In this document: positions 16,870-25,796 of the stretch, piece by piece
Layout of the letters: the number at the start of each line of letters is the position of its first letter
Numbering within the stretch: the first letter of the stretch is position 1
DNA from: DAIPXZ01 sp036782995
GTDB lineage: Bacteria > Bacillota > Clostridia > Saccharofermentanales > Saccharofermentanaceae
Assembly: GCA_036782995.1 (NCBI GenBank)
Contig: DAIPXZ010000004.1
Span: 1 to 64,000, forward strand
Direction of reading: 5' to 3'
DNA length: 64,000 nt
Position numbers and translations under genes: made by a program
Notes under the pieces: model-generated
What the model was told of the DNA's origin: nothing
Seen by the model: only the letters and a program-made list of their open reading frames with translations
Database searches by the model: none

Positions 16870-17784
16870 TCATTCGTTCGGTAATAGAGACTTCACAAAG
16901 ACTTCCGGATCAAAATCAACGAGATCTTCTGCGCTTTCGCCTAATCCCGCAAGCATAATCGGTGTCTTTGTCGAATATGATACAGCTATTGCTACACCAC
17001 CTTTGGCACTTCCGTCTAATTTTGTGATACCGATACCCGATAGCTTCACAGCCTTCGAGAACACCTCGGCTTGGATAACTGCATTTTGCCCTGTAGTTGC
17101 ATCAATAATAAGTAAGGCCTGGCAATTTGCTGATGGCGCCTCGCGAGAAATGACGCGGCATATTTTCGATAATTCATCCATGAGATTTTGCTTATTATGT
17201 AATCTGCCTGCCGTATCAATAATCAATACATCTGCACGCTTGGCAATTGCAGAATGAACCGCATCATAACAAACTGCTGCAGGATCCGAGCCTTCTTCAT
17301 GCGAAATCACATGTGTATCGGTTTGTTTAGCCCATACCTCAAGTTGCTGGATAGCCGCGGCACGAAAAGTATCTGCAGCCGCTAACATGACCTTCTTCCC
17401 ATCCTGTTTGAAGCGAAGTGCAAGCTTTCCTGCCGTTGTCGTCTTGCCGGTACCATTTACGCCAACCATCAAAATAATGTTTAGATTGTTCTCTTCGAGT
17501 TTAATAGATGTTTTTTCGCCCAAAATATCAAGCATCTGTTTCGAAATAATATGCATGACCGCCTCTTTGCTGTCATCGCCAGTCTTCTTAATAGATTCGC
17601 GAACATCGTCCATAATGGATAAACTTGCGCCTACACCGCAATCCGCCTCGACTAATAATGCTTCCATATCATCAAGCATATCATCATCAAAATGTCCAAT
17701 GGAGGCCGATATACGCGTCAAGCCTTCCGACACAAAGCCTCTGGTTTTTTCAAGACCCTTCTTAAAAATATCGAATACTCCCAT
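16870..17784 (-). CDS. ftsY: Signal recognition particle receptor FtsY
   Basis: SRP receptor GTPase that docks the Ffh-ribosome complex at the membrane. NG domain only: P-loop GVNGTGKTTTAGKLA near residue 109, DTFRAAAIQQLEVW, DTAGRLHNKQNLM and TKLDGSAKGGVAI. 304 aa from the ATG at 17784; a GTG three codons upstream is possible, but AAGGTGA is spaced properly for the ATG. The long acidic A domain of E. coli is missing, as usual in Firmicutes. It follows smc by about 33 bases. Confidence 0.96.
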   Translation of the reverse strand: MGVFDIFKKGLEKTRGFVSEGLTRISASIGHFDDDMLDDMEALLVEADCGVGASLSIMDDVRESIKKTGDDSKEAVMHIISKQMLDILGEKTSIKLEENNLNIILMVGVNGTGKTTTAGKLALRFKQDGKKVMLAAADTFRAAAIQQLEVWAKQTDTHVISHEEGSDPAAVCYDAVHSAIAKRADVLIIDTAGRLHNKQNLMDELSKICRVISREAPSANCQALLIIDATTGQNAVIQAEVFSKAVKLSGIGITKLDGSAKGGVAIAVSYSTKTPIMLAGLGESAEDLVDFDPEVFVKSLLPNE

Positions 17785-17817
17785 TTCGGTCACCTTCCTT
17801 TTTCGGTAATACGTGGG

Positions 17818-20800
17818 TTAGCTTTCACTTAAACGCATAGAGAGAATCTTTGAAATACCTCGCTCCTGCATCGTCACACCATACATACGATCACATGCTT
17901 CCATTGTTCCTTTACGATGTGTAACTAAAATAAACTGTGACTTTGCAGTATAACGTCGAACAAAATCCGTGAAACGATTAACGTTTGCGTCATCAAGCGC
18001 CGCCTCAACTTCATCCAAAACACAAAACGGAGATGGACGAAGTTGCAAAATAGCAAACAATAATGCAATCGCCGTAAGACAACGTTCACCACCAGAAAGC
18101 AATGTAAGACTCTGTAGCTTCTTTCCCGGAGGCTGTGCCTTAATCTCAATCCCGCAGGAAAGAACATCGTCCTCATTCTCCAGCAGAATCTCCGCCGTAC
18201 CGCCGTTGAACAGATCAGAGAAAACAACCTTGAAATTGTCGTTTATCTGTTTGAAATGCGACAAGAATTGTGTCTTCATTTCATTAACAAGCTCTTCAAT
18301 AACGCCGTTCAAATTAGCCATTGCCACTTCAACATCTTCTTTTTGTTTTTTCATAAAGGTAAAGCGTTCATTTGCTTTCTCATATTCATCAATTGCATCG
18401 ATATTGACAGGGCCAATATTCTTCAGCTCCGTTTTTAGTTCAGAAAGCTTCTTTTGAAGTGGCGTGATATTATCGATTTCCATCCTATATTCAGAGGCCA
18501 GGTCCATAGTCAACTCATGATCTTCCCATAGACGATTTTTCCATTCATCTACGTCAGTCACGTATTTTTCCAATTTCGCTTCTAATCTCGATTGTTCGGT
18601 TTGCAACGAGGTCAATCTTTGCGTACCAGATGTCATTTTTTCTATGAAGCCAGATAAATTCTCTTCAAGCTCATCCTTCTCATTCATAATCGATTTTACT
18701 TTAGCACCCAGTTTATCGTCTTCGGTCTTTAGATGATCACGGAAAAGCGCCATTTCATCATACTGCTTCGCAATCAATTCAACATCGCGCTTCGCATTTT
18801 CTCGTTCTTCTTGCATGCGCTTTATTCCATCAGTATTCTTCTGTTTCTCAACGCCAAGCATGCGGATCATTTCTTTCATAGCTGCGACCGATCCAGAAAT
18901 AGACTCAACAGAAACACGAATGTCACCTATCTCCGCACGAATCGCATCTATCATGTCTTGGCTCTCTTTATTGACATCATCTGATGTCGAAATTGAATCA
19001 CGAAGAGAAATCAATTCAGCTTCCCGTTCACGTACAGCAATCTGTGCTTCCTCGTAATCCTGAGCAATGGATAATTTCGATGCAGAAATCATCTCAAGTT
19101 CTTTTTCAACACCAGACAGCTTTGAAATAAGCTTTTCTCGTGATTCAATCAATTTCGACAATGTCGCATCAGCACGCATACGTTCCATGGAAAAAGTATT
19201 CATTCGATCTTCAAATGCTAATTGTTCTCTACCACATTCTTTGATGGATACTTCAAAATCCTGTCCCTTCGCACCAAGCTTTGAAATCTCTCTCTCCAAT
19301 GCACCGATTCGCTCTTTCGTATCTTGAAGCTCACGAGCACGGCCTAAAAGACTCGTTCCATTTTTGTTGTGTAAACTACCACCCGTCATAGATCCGCCCG
19401 GATGCACACAATCACCATCCAAAGTGACAATGCGGAAAGAAAAGCTCGTTTTCTTTGCTAAAGCAAGCGCATGGTCCAAATTATCAGTAACGACAATACG
19501 GCCCAACAGATTCGATACAATGTCCTTGAGGTTAGCATCAACGTCAATCAAATCCGATGCAATACCGACATAACCGACGGATCCTTTTGCAGTTGATTGA
19601 TATCCCATTTCCAAATCACGAGGCTTAATTGTTTCCACCGGAAGGAATGTCACACGACCGAGTCTATTCTCCTTCAAATGTGCGATTAATGCAGATGCAT
19701 CGCGGTCATCTTTAGTAACCACATGATGCAAGGATGCACCGAGAGCAATCTCGATTGCTGTTTCATACTCCTTGCTTACCTTAATCAATTCACCGAGAAC
19801 ACCAATAATCTTTGAAGAGAGATATGTATTATGGTCTGCCTCACCCATCAAGCGACGTACGCTCTCCTGGTAACCATCACGGCCCTTCTCTAACTCCGAA
19901 AGAACCTTAATCCGATACTTTGCATTCGATAATTCTCTTTCCTTCTCTTCCAGTAGTCCAACATGCTTTTGGTAATCTTGTCGAATACCCGCCAGCTCTT
20001 CCTGCTTTGACGAAAGCTCGGAAGCAATAGCCGACATCTCCTTCATAATTTGATTCGATGTCTCTTCTGCTTCATTTACTTGATCCGCTATAGTCTTCTT
20101 CTCATCCAGCAAAATAGCTCGATCCTGTGAAAGTGCTTTCACGCGGGCATCACTAACCATAACATTGGTCGACAACGATGCCATCGCATCACGTGACTGA
20201 TAAAGATCCTCAGACACCTTATCCATGCGGCGACGTAATTCGCTTTGTTTTTGTTGCGAGGAAGATAGCTTTTGTAAAAGAGCTTGATGTGTCTCACTTT
20301 TGCTCGCAAGAAGTGATTCTTTTTTTTCCTTTTCTTTTTGCCATTGCTCAATCTTCAACTGATTTTGCTTAATCTCTTCATCAAGGCGTTCAACTTCTTC
20401 TTGATTTGTTGCATTCTCGTCAAAAGAGGCAATACGCTCCTCAATAGAAGTCTTTCTCTCCAAAAGTACAGCCATTTGGCTGCCAAGCTCATGGATTTTC
20501 TCCGATAAATCCGAACGTTCTTGTCTTGTGTTTTCTAAGGATTCTTCCAAATCGCTGGATTGCTGTGTTAAGTCGCGGTTTTCATTGCGCAAACGCAAAA
20601 GTTCATCTTCTTGTGCTTTGATTGCATCCTTTAATGATTGCTCGCTCATGTTAGATTCAGAAAGAATCTCTTGATTCTTTGCAATCATATGCAAGAGAAT
20701 ACCAACATCAAGTTTTTTCCACTCATCATATACACGATGATAATGCTTCGCCTTCTCTGCTTGTACAGAAAGCGGGCCAACCTGTTCAGAAAGCTCGTTT

Positions 20801-21384
20801 AGTATATCTGTAATGCGAACAAGATTCTGTTCACTCGCATTAAGCTTCCGTTCCGCTTCGTCTTTTCTTACCTTGTATTTCACAATACCAGATGCTTCTT
20901 CAAGCACTTTTCTGCGGTCCTCGGAACGTGTTGACAGAATATCATCAACACGGCCTTGTCCAACAATGGAATATCCGTCCTTTCCAAGTCCAGTATCCAT
21001 AAATAGACTGATGATGTCCTTTAATCGACAATTAACATGATTTATCTGATATTCACTTTCACCCGAACGATATAGTCTTCTCGTTACTTGCACTTCATAG
21101 TAATCAATGGACAACATACCATCAGAATTATCTAAAGTCATAGAAACTTCCGCGTAATTCATGGCACGTCGCGATTGTGTACCGTTAAAAATGACATCTT
21201 CCATCTTTCCGCCGCGTAATGTACGAACACTTTGCTCACCAAGAACCCAACGAATCGCATCGGTAACATTACTCTTACCGCTTCCATTAGGTCCTACAAT
21301 GGCCGTCATTCCCTCATCAAATTCAATCAATGTATATTCGGGAAAAGATTTAAAGCCCTGAATTTCGAGTTTTTTTAGATGCAT
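17818..21384 (-). CDS. smc: Chromosome segregation protein SMC
   Basis: Condensin ATPase that compacts and segregates the chromosome with ScpA/ScpB. N-terminal Walker A GPNGSGKSNVTDAIRWVLGE near residue 32, two long coiled coils (about 170-500 and 670-1020), a hinge around residues 510-660 with KSEYE-to-GGSMTGGS segments, and the C-terminal signature LTLLSGGERCLTAIALLFA followed by Walker B VLDEVEAALDD. 1188 aa, standard. ATG at 21384 with TGGAGAT. Precedes ftsY as in most Firmicutes; here rnc is separated from it by two plus-strand genes. Confidence 0.97.
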   Translation of the reverse strand: MHLKKLEIQGFKSFPEYTLIEFDEGMTAIVGPNGSGKSNVTDAIRWVLGEQSVRTLRGGKMEDVIFNGTQSRRAMNYAEVSMTLDNSDGMLSIDYYEVQVTRRLYRSGESEYQINHVNCRLKDIISLFMDTGLGKDGYSIVGQGRVDDILSTRSEDRRKVLEEASGIVKYKVRKDEAERKLNASEQNLVRITDILNELSEQVGPLSVQAEKAKHYHRVYDEWKKLDVGILLHMIAKNQEILSESNMSEQSLKDAIKAQEDELLRLRNENRDLTQQSSDLEESLENTRQERSDLSEKIHELGSQMAVLLERKTSIEERIASFDENATNQEEVERLDEEIKQNQLKIEQWQKEKEKKESLLASKSETHQALLQKLSSSQQKQSELRRRMDKVSEDLYQSRDAMASLSTNVMVSDARVKALSQDRAILLDEKKTIADQVNEAEETSNQIMKEMSAIASELSSKQEELAGIRQDYQKHVGLLEEKERELSNAKYRIKVLSELEKGRDGYQESVRRLMGEADHNTYLSSKIIGVLGELIKVSKEYETAIEIALGASLHHVVTKDDRDASALIAHLKENRLGRVTFLPVETIKPRDLEMGYQSTAKGSVGYVGIASDLIDVDANLKDIVSNLLGRIVVTDNLDHALALAKKTSFSFRIVTLDGDCVHPGGSMTGGSLHNKNGTSLLGRARELQDTKERIGALEREISKLGAKGQDFEVSIKECGREQLAFEDRMNTFSMERMRADATLSKLIESREKLISKLSGVEKELEMISASKLSIAQDYEEAQIAVREREAELISLRDSISTSDDVNKESQDMIDAIRAEIGDIRVSVESISGSVAAMKEMIRMLGVEKQKNTDGIKRMQEERENAKRDVELIAKQYDEMALFRDHLKTEDDKLGAKVKSIMNEKDELEENLSGFIEKMTSGTQRLTSLQTEQSRLEAKLEKYVTDVDEWKNRLWEDHELTMDLASEYRMEIDNITPLQKKLSELKTELKNIGPVNIDAIDEYEKANERFTFMKKQKEDVEVAMANLNGVIEELVNEMKTQFLSHFKQINDNFKVVFSDLFNGGTAEILLENEDDVLSCGIEIKAQPPGKKLQSLTLLSGGERCLTAIALLFAILQLRPSPFCVLDEVEAALDDANVNRFTDFVRRYTAKSQFILVTHRKGTMEACDRMYGVTMQERGISKILSMRLSES

Positions 21385-21468
21385 AAAATCTCCAATAAAT
21401 AATGGTTTCAGCCATTAATTATATACTATATTTATCAAAATATCATTTCCTATTTCACTGAAATTGTT

Positions 21469-21474
21469 TATAAT
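21469..21474 (+). promoter_or_regulatory. Possible -10 of the glycosyltransferase pair
   Basis: A perfect TATAAT on the plus strand about 48 bases before the first glycosyltransferase gene; the -35 (TTTCCT-like) is weak. Confidence 0.35.
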
Positions 21475-21522
21475 GATTTGGTTCGTATATGCAAAAAATG
21501 AACACTTTAACACGGAGGCAAT

Positions 21523-22830
21523 ATGAAATTTCACTTAACACGTAAAAATGACACCGTGATACGCTATTTGTTCATTTCTGCTATGGTATTTCTTTTCATT
21601 ATCTTTATCTACAAGTTTATCGTATGCCCTGAAGGATCTGCCGGCGAGGTATTCTTTCTTCGCGGCAGTAATTTCATGGCTGATTTTCATAATGTCGTTC
21701 GTTATGCCAAGGATCGAAATCCATATTGGTATGGCTTGATTGACTCAAATAACATGGAACATGCCTATTTTCCACTATCGTATCTTCTTTTGTATCCTTT
21801 CAGTCGTTTTGCTGCGACTCATATTGCTGACGCCAATTCAGGCATCAATAATTTTCAAGAACAAATTAATGCACTTATCTTTACCACATTCTCAGTACTC
21901 ATCTTTTTCTCATCTCTTGTGACTCTCTCCTCTTCTGAGAACAGCGAAGAGAAGCATCCTTTTGCAATAGTTTTTCCCCTTTTCTTATCCGGCATAATGT
22001 TATTTTCAATAGAAAGAGGAAATCTCATCGTTTTGACTGTTGCATTCTGTACGTTCTTTCTAGCAGAATATCGTTCGAAATCAGCCGTTATGCGAGAGCT
22101 CTCTTATATCGCATTGGCGCTTGCCGCAGCACTTAAAGGATATCCCGCGCTTCTTGGTATTCTCCTTCTTTACGACAAACAATGGTTTCGAGCAATGCGC
22201 CTAGTTATCTATGGCATCATTGCGACCATAGTCCCTTTTTTCTGTTTTAAGGGCGGATTAGCAAATATCTCACTACTCATCGAAAATGTAAAGGCAAATG
22301 GTGACTATTATGGCACAATTTCCTATCATAGATTCAGCTTTCGTTTCTTTACAACGACATCCATTCTCTCAAACGGCGTAAATGACGTATTGAATCAAAT
22401 TATGCCGACCATAGATTTATTGATTGCCATCATACTCATTTTATCTGTACCATTCATGAAGCAAAACTGGCAAAAGATATTGAATTTGATGTTAGTCATC
22501 GTGATGATTCCAACAAATAGTGCAGAGTATTGTGGCCTCTATTTATTTCCAGTTATCATCTCATTCTTGAGTCAAAAGGATCATAAACGAACAGACTACT
22601 TCTACCTGTTGCTTTTCTTAATCATCCTGAACCCAGCACAAAAAGCCATAGATATAACAAATCAGTATGGTACAACCCACTTGAATGTTACCTTCGCACT
22701 GGTGAATATTGCAACATACATACTCTATATTGTTATGGCAATCATTGGTATTATTTCCATTGTGAAATATGTTATCTCGAAAACAAAGAAAACAAACGAA
22801 AAACCAATCTCTTCGGAGGCACATGCATGA
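21523..22830 (+). CDS. Polytopic membrane glycosyltransferase, GT87-like (DUF2029)
   Basis: 435 aa with about ten hydrophobic segments. Features typical of GT87/DUF2029 polyprenol-phosphate-sugar-dependent mannosyltransferases are the early extracytoplasmic DFHNVVRYAKDRNPYW loop, the YFPLSYLLLYPFS segment near residue 85 and KGYPALLGILLLYDKQWFRA near residue 205. It would add a sugar from a lipid-linked donor on the outer face of the membrane. ATG at 21523 after CGGAGGC. It overlaps the next gene, which encodes a likely donor-lipid synthase with a GtrA domain, by four bases, so the two probably form one pathway for decorating a surface glycan or protein. Family assignment is by eye. Confidence 0.7.
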   Translation: MKFHLTRKNDTVIRYLFISAMVFLFIIFIYKFIVCPEGSAGEVFFLRGSNFMADFHNVVRYAKDRNPYWYGLIDSNNMEHAYFPLSYLLLYPFSRFAATHIADANSGINNFQEQINALIFTTFSVLIFFSSLVTLSSSENSEEKHPFAIVFPLFLSGIMLFSIERGNLIVLTVAFCTFFLAEYRSKSAVMRELSYIALALAAALKGYPALLGILLLYDKQWFRAMRLVIYGIIATIVPFFCFKGGLANISLLIENVKANGDYYGTISYHRFSFRFFTTTSILSNGVNDVLNQIMPTIDLLIAIILILSVPFMKQNWQKILNLMLVIVMIPTNSAEYCGLYLFPVIISFLSQKDHKRTDYFYLLLFLIILNPAQKAIDITNQYGTTHLNVTFALVNIATYILYIVMAIIGIISIVKYVISKTKKTNEKPISSEAHA

Positions 22831-23993
22831 GCACAGACGATTCCCAAGCAGACAATAAAAAGATGGAGGATAATTCACTTCTCCCAGGGGTCAGTGTTAC
22901 TCTTCTTTGCTACAAAGAGGGAGATAACTTGAAGATTCTGCTTCCGAGAATCATTGATGAACTAAAGAAACTAAATACTGATTACGAAATCAATCTGATT
23001 GACACGGAAAAAGTATTAGACGATACGCCAGAAGTGGCAAAACAATTCAAATGCAATTACTATCCGCAGGAGGAACCTTATTTTGGTGGCGCCTTTCGTA
23101 CCGGAATACGAAAGGCAAAATACAAATCATTCTTTATTATGGACAGTGACGGTTCTCATGATCCGAAATATATCCCGGATATCTACTACACCTATCTTGC
23201 TGGCGCAGATGTTGCCATCGGTTCTCGTTATGTAGAAGGCGGTATAAGCAACGATTCAAAATCTTCTCATGCCATGTCCTTGCTTCTCAATGGGATGTTT
23301 CGGATAGCCTTGGGTATTAAAGCACGCGACATTTCCACTGATTTTCGCATGTATCATACAGCTGAACTAAAGAAGCTAGATCTTAAATGTGATAATTATG
23401 ACATTCTGCAAGAAGTGATACTAAAGCTAAAGATCAACAATAAATCCCTTCGAATAAACGAAACTCCAATTCAATTTGATAAGCGTATCATGGGGGAATC
23501 AAAACGAAGACTCATTCCATTTATTGTAAGCTATGTAAAAACACTAGTTCGTCTTTCTGCTGTACGAATATCGGCAAGAAAAGATCCTAAACGCATAGAA
23601 AAAACGGAAGCCCATGTAGATGACATTATACAATTTGTTTTGTACCTGATTTTTGGATTATTTGCTGCACTTGTTGATTTTGGCGTGTTTAACATATTGA
23701 TGCACATAACAGGAAAAGATTTTATGGTTATGAATAACCTGATTGCTGCCTTCTTGGGCTTCACAATCAGTTTCACGTTCAATAGCTTCTTTACATTTGT
23801 AAAAACAAACAAGATGATACTGCGGTTCATGCTTTACTTATTTATCTGTTCATTTGGAATGACAGCATCTTCGCTTGCCGTAAAATATCTGGGAAGCAAC
23901 CTAAACCCATCGCTTCTTAAAGCCATGGTCATAAGTGTGCTTTTCCTCATTCAATACGCCTTCAATCGTTTCATTACATTTAGAATCAAGTAA
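22827..23993 (+). CDS. GT2 polyprenyl-phosphate glycosyltransferase fused to GtrA domain
   Basis: 388 aa. Residues about 20-240 form a GT-A fold of the dolichol-phosphate-mannose-synthase type: SVTLLCYKEGDNL, the nucleotide-sugar/metal motif IMDSDGSHDPKYIPD near residue 110, and GSRYVEGG. Residues about 265-388 form a four-helix GtrA membrane domain ending in AFNRFITFRIK. Such fusions make a polyprenyl-phosphate sugar and help move it across the membrane. The ATG overlaps the previous stop (ATGA). Its last 8 bases overlap the end of rnc on the other strand. Confidence 0.85.
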   Translation: MSTDDSQADNKKMEDNSLLPGVSVTLLCYKEGDNLKILLPRIIDELKKLNTDYEINLIDTEKVLDDTPEVAKQFKCNYYPQEEPYFGGAFRTGIRKAKYKSFFIMDSDGSHDPKYIPDIYYTYLAGADVAIGSRYVEGGISNDSKSSHAMSLLLNGMFRIALGIKARDISTDFRMYHTAELKKLDLKCDNYDILQEVILKLKINNKSLRINETPIQFDKRIMGESKRRLIPFIVSYVKTLVRLSAVRISARKDPKRIEKTEAHVDDIIQFVLYLIFGLFAALVDFGVFNILMHITGKDFMVMNNLIAAFLGFTISFTFNSFFTFVKTNKMILRFMLYLFICSFGMTASSLAVKYLGSNLNPSLLKAMVISVLFLIQYAFNRFITFRIK

Positions 23994-24705
23994 TACCATT
24001 ATTCCACTTGGAAAGTGCTAATTGAGAAGCGGATTGTTCCGCTTCTTTTTTACTTCTTCCTTCACTTCTTGTGAATTCCTCGCCATCTATTAACACGGCT
24101 ACGACAAAGACGCGATCATGAACTGGCCCCTTTTCCTCCACAACCTGAAAAACCACTTCGTGTGTATGATGTTTCTCTTGTGCCTTTTCTAACAGTTTAC
24201 TTTTATAGTCGAAAATTAGACTCCCGCTTGCTGCTTGATCAATATATGTGCTTAATTGCGACAGAATGACCTTCTTCGCGCTTGCGAACCCTCCGTCGAG
24301 ATAAATAGCAGCAAATAGAGATTCCATGGTATCGGCTAATGTAGACGCCTTCTTGCGTCCACCAGTTCCTTCCTCTCCTTTTCCCAAAAGAAGGTATTCA
24401 CCGATGTTGAGATGCTCTGCTTGTTGTGCCAGCGTACGTTCGCATACGACTAACGAACGAGATTTTGACAATAATCCTTCATCCCATTCAGGCTTGCGCA
24501 TATAAAGTGCTTCTCCAACTACAAAATCGAGAATGCCATCACCCAAGAATTCTAGACGTTGATTCGATTCAATACCCTCTGATCGATGTTCATATGCATA
24601 AGTCGAATGAGTTATGGCCTCAATAAGAAGCGATTTGTTTGTATAGGTATATTGCAATTTCTCTTCGATGTTAATGTATTCATCTTTCCATGTGGCAAAG
24701 TTCAT
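23986..24705 (-). CDS. rnc: Ribonuclease III
   Basis: Cleaves double-stranded RNA in rRNA and mRNA processing. The catalytic signature NQRLEFLGDGILDFVVGEAL lies near residue 37, and a C-terminal double-stranded RNA-binding domain begins at about residue 155 (DYKSKLLEKAQEK to the conserved KKEAEQSASQLAL). I choose the ATG at 24705, giving 239 aa, because CGGAGAT is placed 8 bases ahead of it; upstream ATGs at 24720/24723 lack a ribosome site. Confidence 0.95.
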   Translation of the reverse strand: MNFATWKDEYINIEEKLQYTYTNKSLLIEAITHSTYAYEHRSEGIESNQRLEFLGDGILDFVVGEALYMRKPEWDEGLLSKSRSLVVCERTLAQQAEHLNIGEYLLLGKGEEGTGGRKKASTLADTMESLFAAIYLDGGFASAKKVILSQLSTYIDQAASGSLIFDYKSKLLEKAQEKHHTHEVVFQVVEEKGPVHDRVFVVAVLIDGEEFTRSEGRSKKEAEQSASQLALSKWNNGIT

Positions 24706-24733
24706 AATCAATCTCCGCATCATTTATTTGAGT

Positions 24734-24774
24734 AAAAAAAGACTTCTTCGTATAGTTTAATACGAAAAAGTCTA
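24734..24774 (-). terminator. Terminator or attenuator between acpP and rnc
   Basis: Minus-strand stem AGACTTtTTCGTAT / ATACGAAgAAGTCT followed by seven T. Downstream of acpP and upstream of rnc; it would largely separate the two units. Confidence 0.8.
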
Positions 24775-24812
24775 ATTGTGAAATCTATAGTTTCTAAAAA
24801 GAAAGGAATCAA

Positions 24813-25052
24813 TCACATTCTGCTTTTAATGAATTCAACAGCATCTCCAACTGTCTTAATTCTCTCAGCTTCTTCATCCGGAATAGAAATACTGAATTCC
24901 TGTTCCATTGCCATAACGAGCTCAACCATATCAAGAGAGTCTGCGTTCAAGTCATCCACAAATAAAGAATCTACCGTAATTGTGTCTGCCTCAATATTAA
25001 GCTGATCAACAAGAATAGCCTTAACACTCTCAAAAACTGAATCCGATGCCAT
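24813..25052 (-). CDS. acpP: Acyl carrier protein
   Basis: Small acidic carrier of fatty-acyl intermediates. The phosphopantetheine attachment serine is in LNADSLDMVELVMAME near residue 38. 79 aa from the ATG at 25052, which follows AGGAGG; a 10-codon upstream extension is open but lacks support. Followed by a strong terminator, then rnc. Confidence 0.96.
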   Translation of the reverse strand: MASDSVFESVKAILVDQLNIEADTITVDSLFVDDLNADSLDMVELVMAMEQEFSISIPDEEAERIKTVGDAVEFIKSRM

Positions 25053-25095
25053 AAAATACCTCCTGTAAATTGCTGTACGCAATCTTCATATAATG

Positions 25096-25124
25096 TTTTT
25101 AAACGAATATGTCTTAAATGTCAA
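25096..25124 (-). promoter_or_regulatory. Promoter of acpP
   Basis: TTGACA, 17 bases, TAAAAA on the minus strand about 45 bases upstream of the acpP start. Confidence 0.55.
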
Positions 25125-25169
25125 TACAAAAATCAAAAGAAAACGGAATTTATTTTGAAAATCAAAGTT

Positions 25170-25796
25170 TTATTTCGATTCCTTGAAATAGTTCGAATTA
25201 TGTAACAAATAATCCATTCCAGAGATGATTGTCATTATGACACAAATTAGGAACAAACCATCACCGATATATTGAACAACAGAAGTGAGATTTTCCAGAT
25301 TGCATGAAGCAAAATGATGAATAACCTTAATTAAAAGTGATTCAAACATGAGATAGGTTATAGCAACCATTTGGGTAACTGTTTTTATCTTTCCAATCAT
25401 TTCAGCTGCCATAACTACGCCGTTTTGGCTGGCCATTAAACGGATACCAGTGACCATAAATTCTCGTAAAACAATAATTGCAACCCAAACGGAAGAGATT
25501 CTTCCTAAATCAACGAGTGCAATGAGCACCGAGATGACAAGCATTTTATCGGCAAGAGAATCAAGGAATTTTCCGAGATTCGTAATGAGATTGTACTTTC
25601 GGGCAATCTTCCCGTCAACCAAATCAGTAAGAGAAGCGATTACGAACACAATTGCTGCAATATACATTCCGTAATCATTGATGAACGTGTTCCAAGCAGT
25701 CGGTTCAAAACCATAAATGCTTATCGGTAACATAAATAAGAGAGTAATTGGAATGAGAATAATTCGAAGCAAGGATAATTTATTCGGTAAATTCAT
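25170..25796 (-). CDS. pgsA: CDP-diacylglycerol-glycerol-3-phosphate 3-phosphatidyltransferase
   Basis: Integral membrane enzyme of phosphatidylglycerol synthesis. The CDP-alcohol phosphatidyltransferase motif DLVDGKIARKYN...GKFLDSLADK (D-G-A-R-G-D-D pattern) lies near residue 62. 208 aa with about five membrane segments. Its ATG overlaps the rimO stop by one base (TAATG), indicating coupling in the recA-recX-rimO-pgsA transcript. Confidence 0.94.
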   Translation of the reverse strand: MNLPNKLSLLRIILIPITLLFMLPISIYGFEPTAWNTFINDYGMYIAAIVFVIASLTDLVDGKIARKYNLITNLGKFLDSLADKMLVISVLIALVDLGRISSVWVAIIVLREFMVTGIRLMASQNGVVMAAEMIGKIKTVTQMVAITYLMFESLLIKVIHHFASCNLENLTSVVQYIGDGLFLICVIMTIISGMDYLLHNSNYFKESK

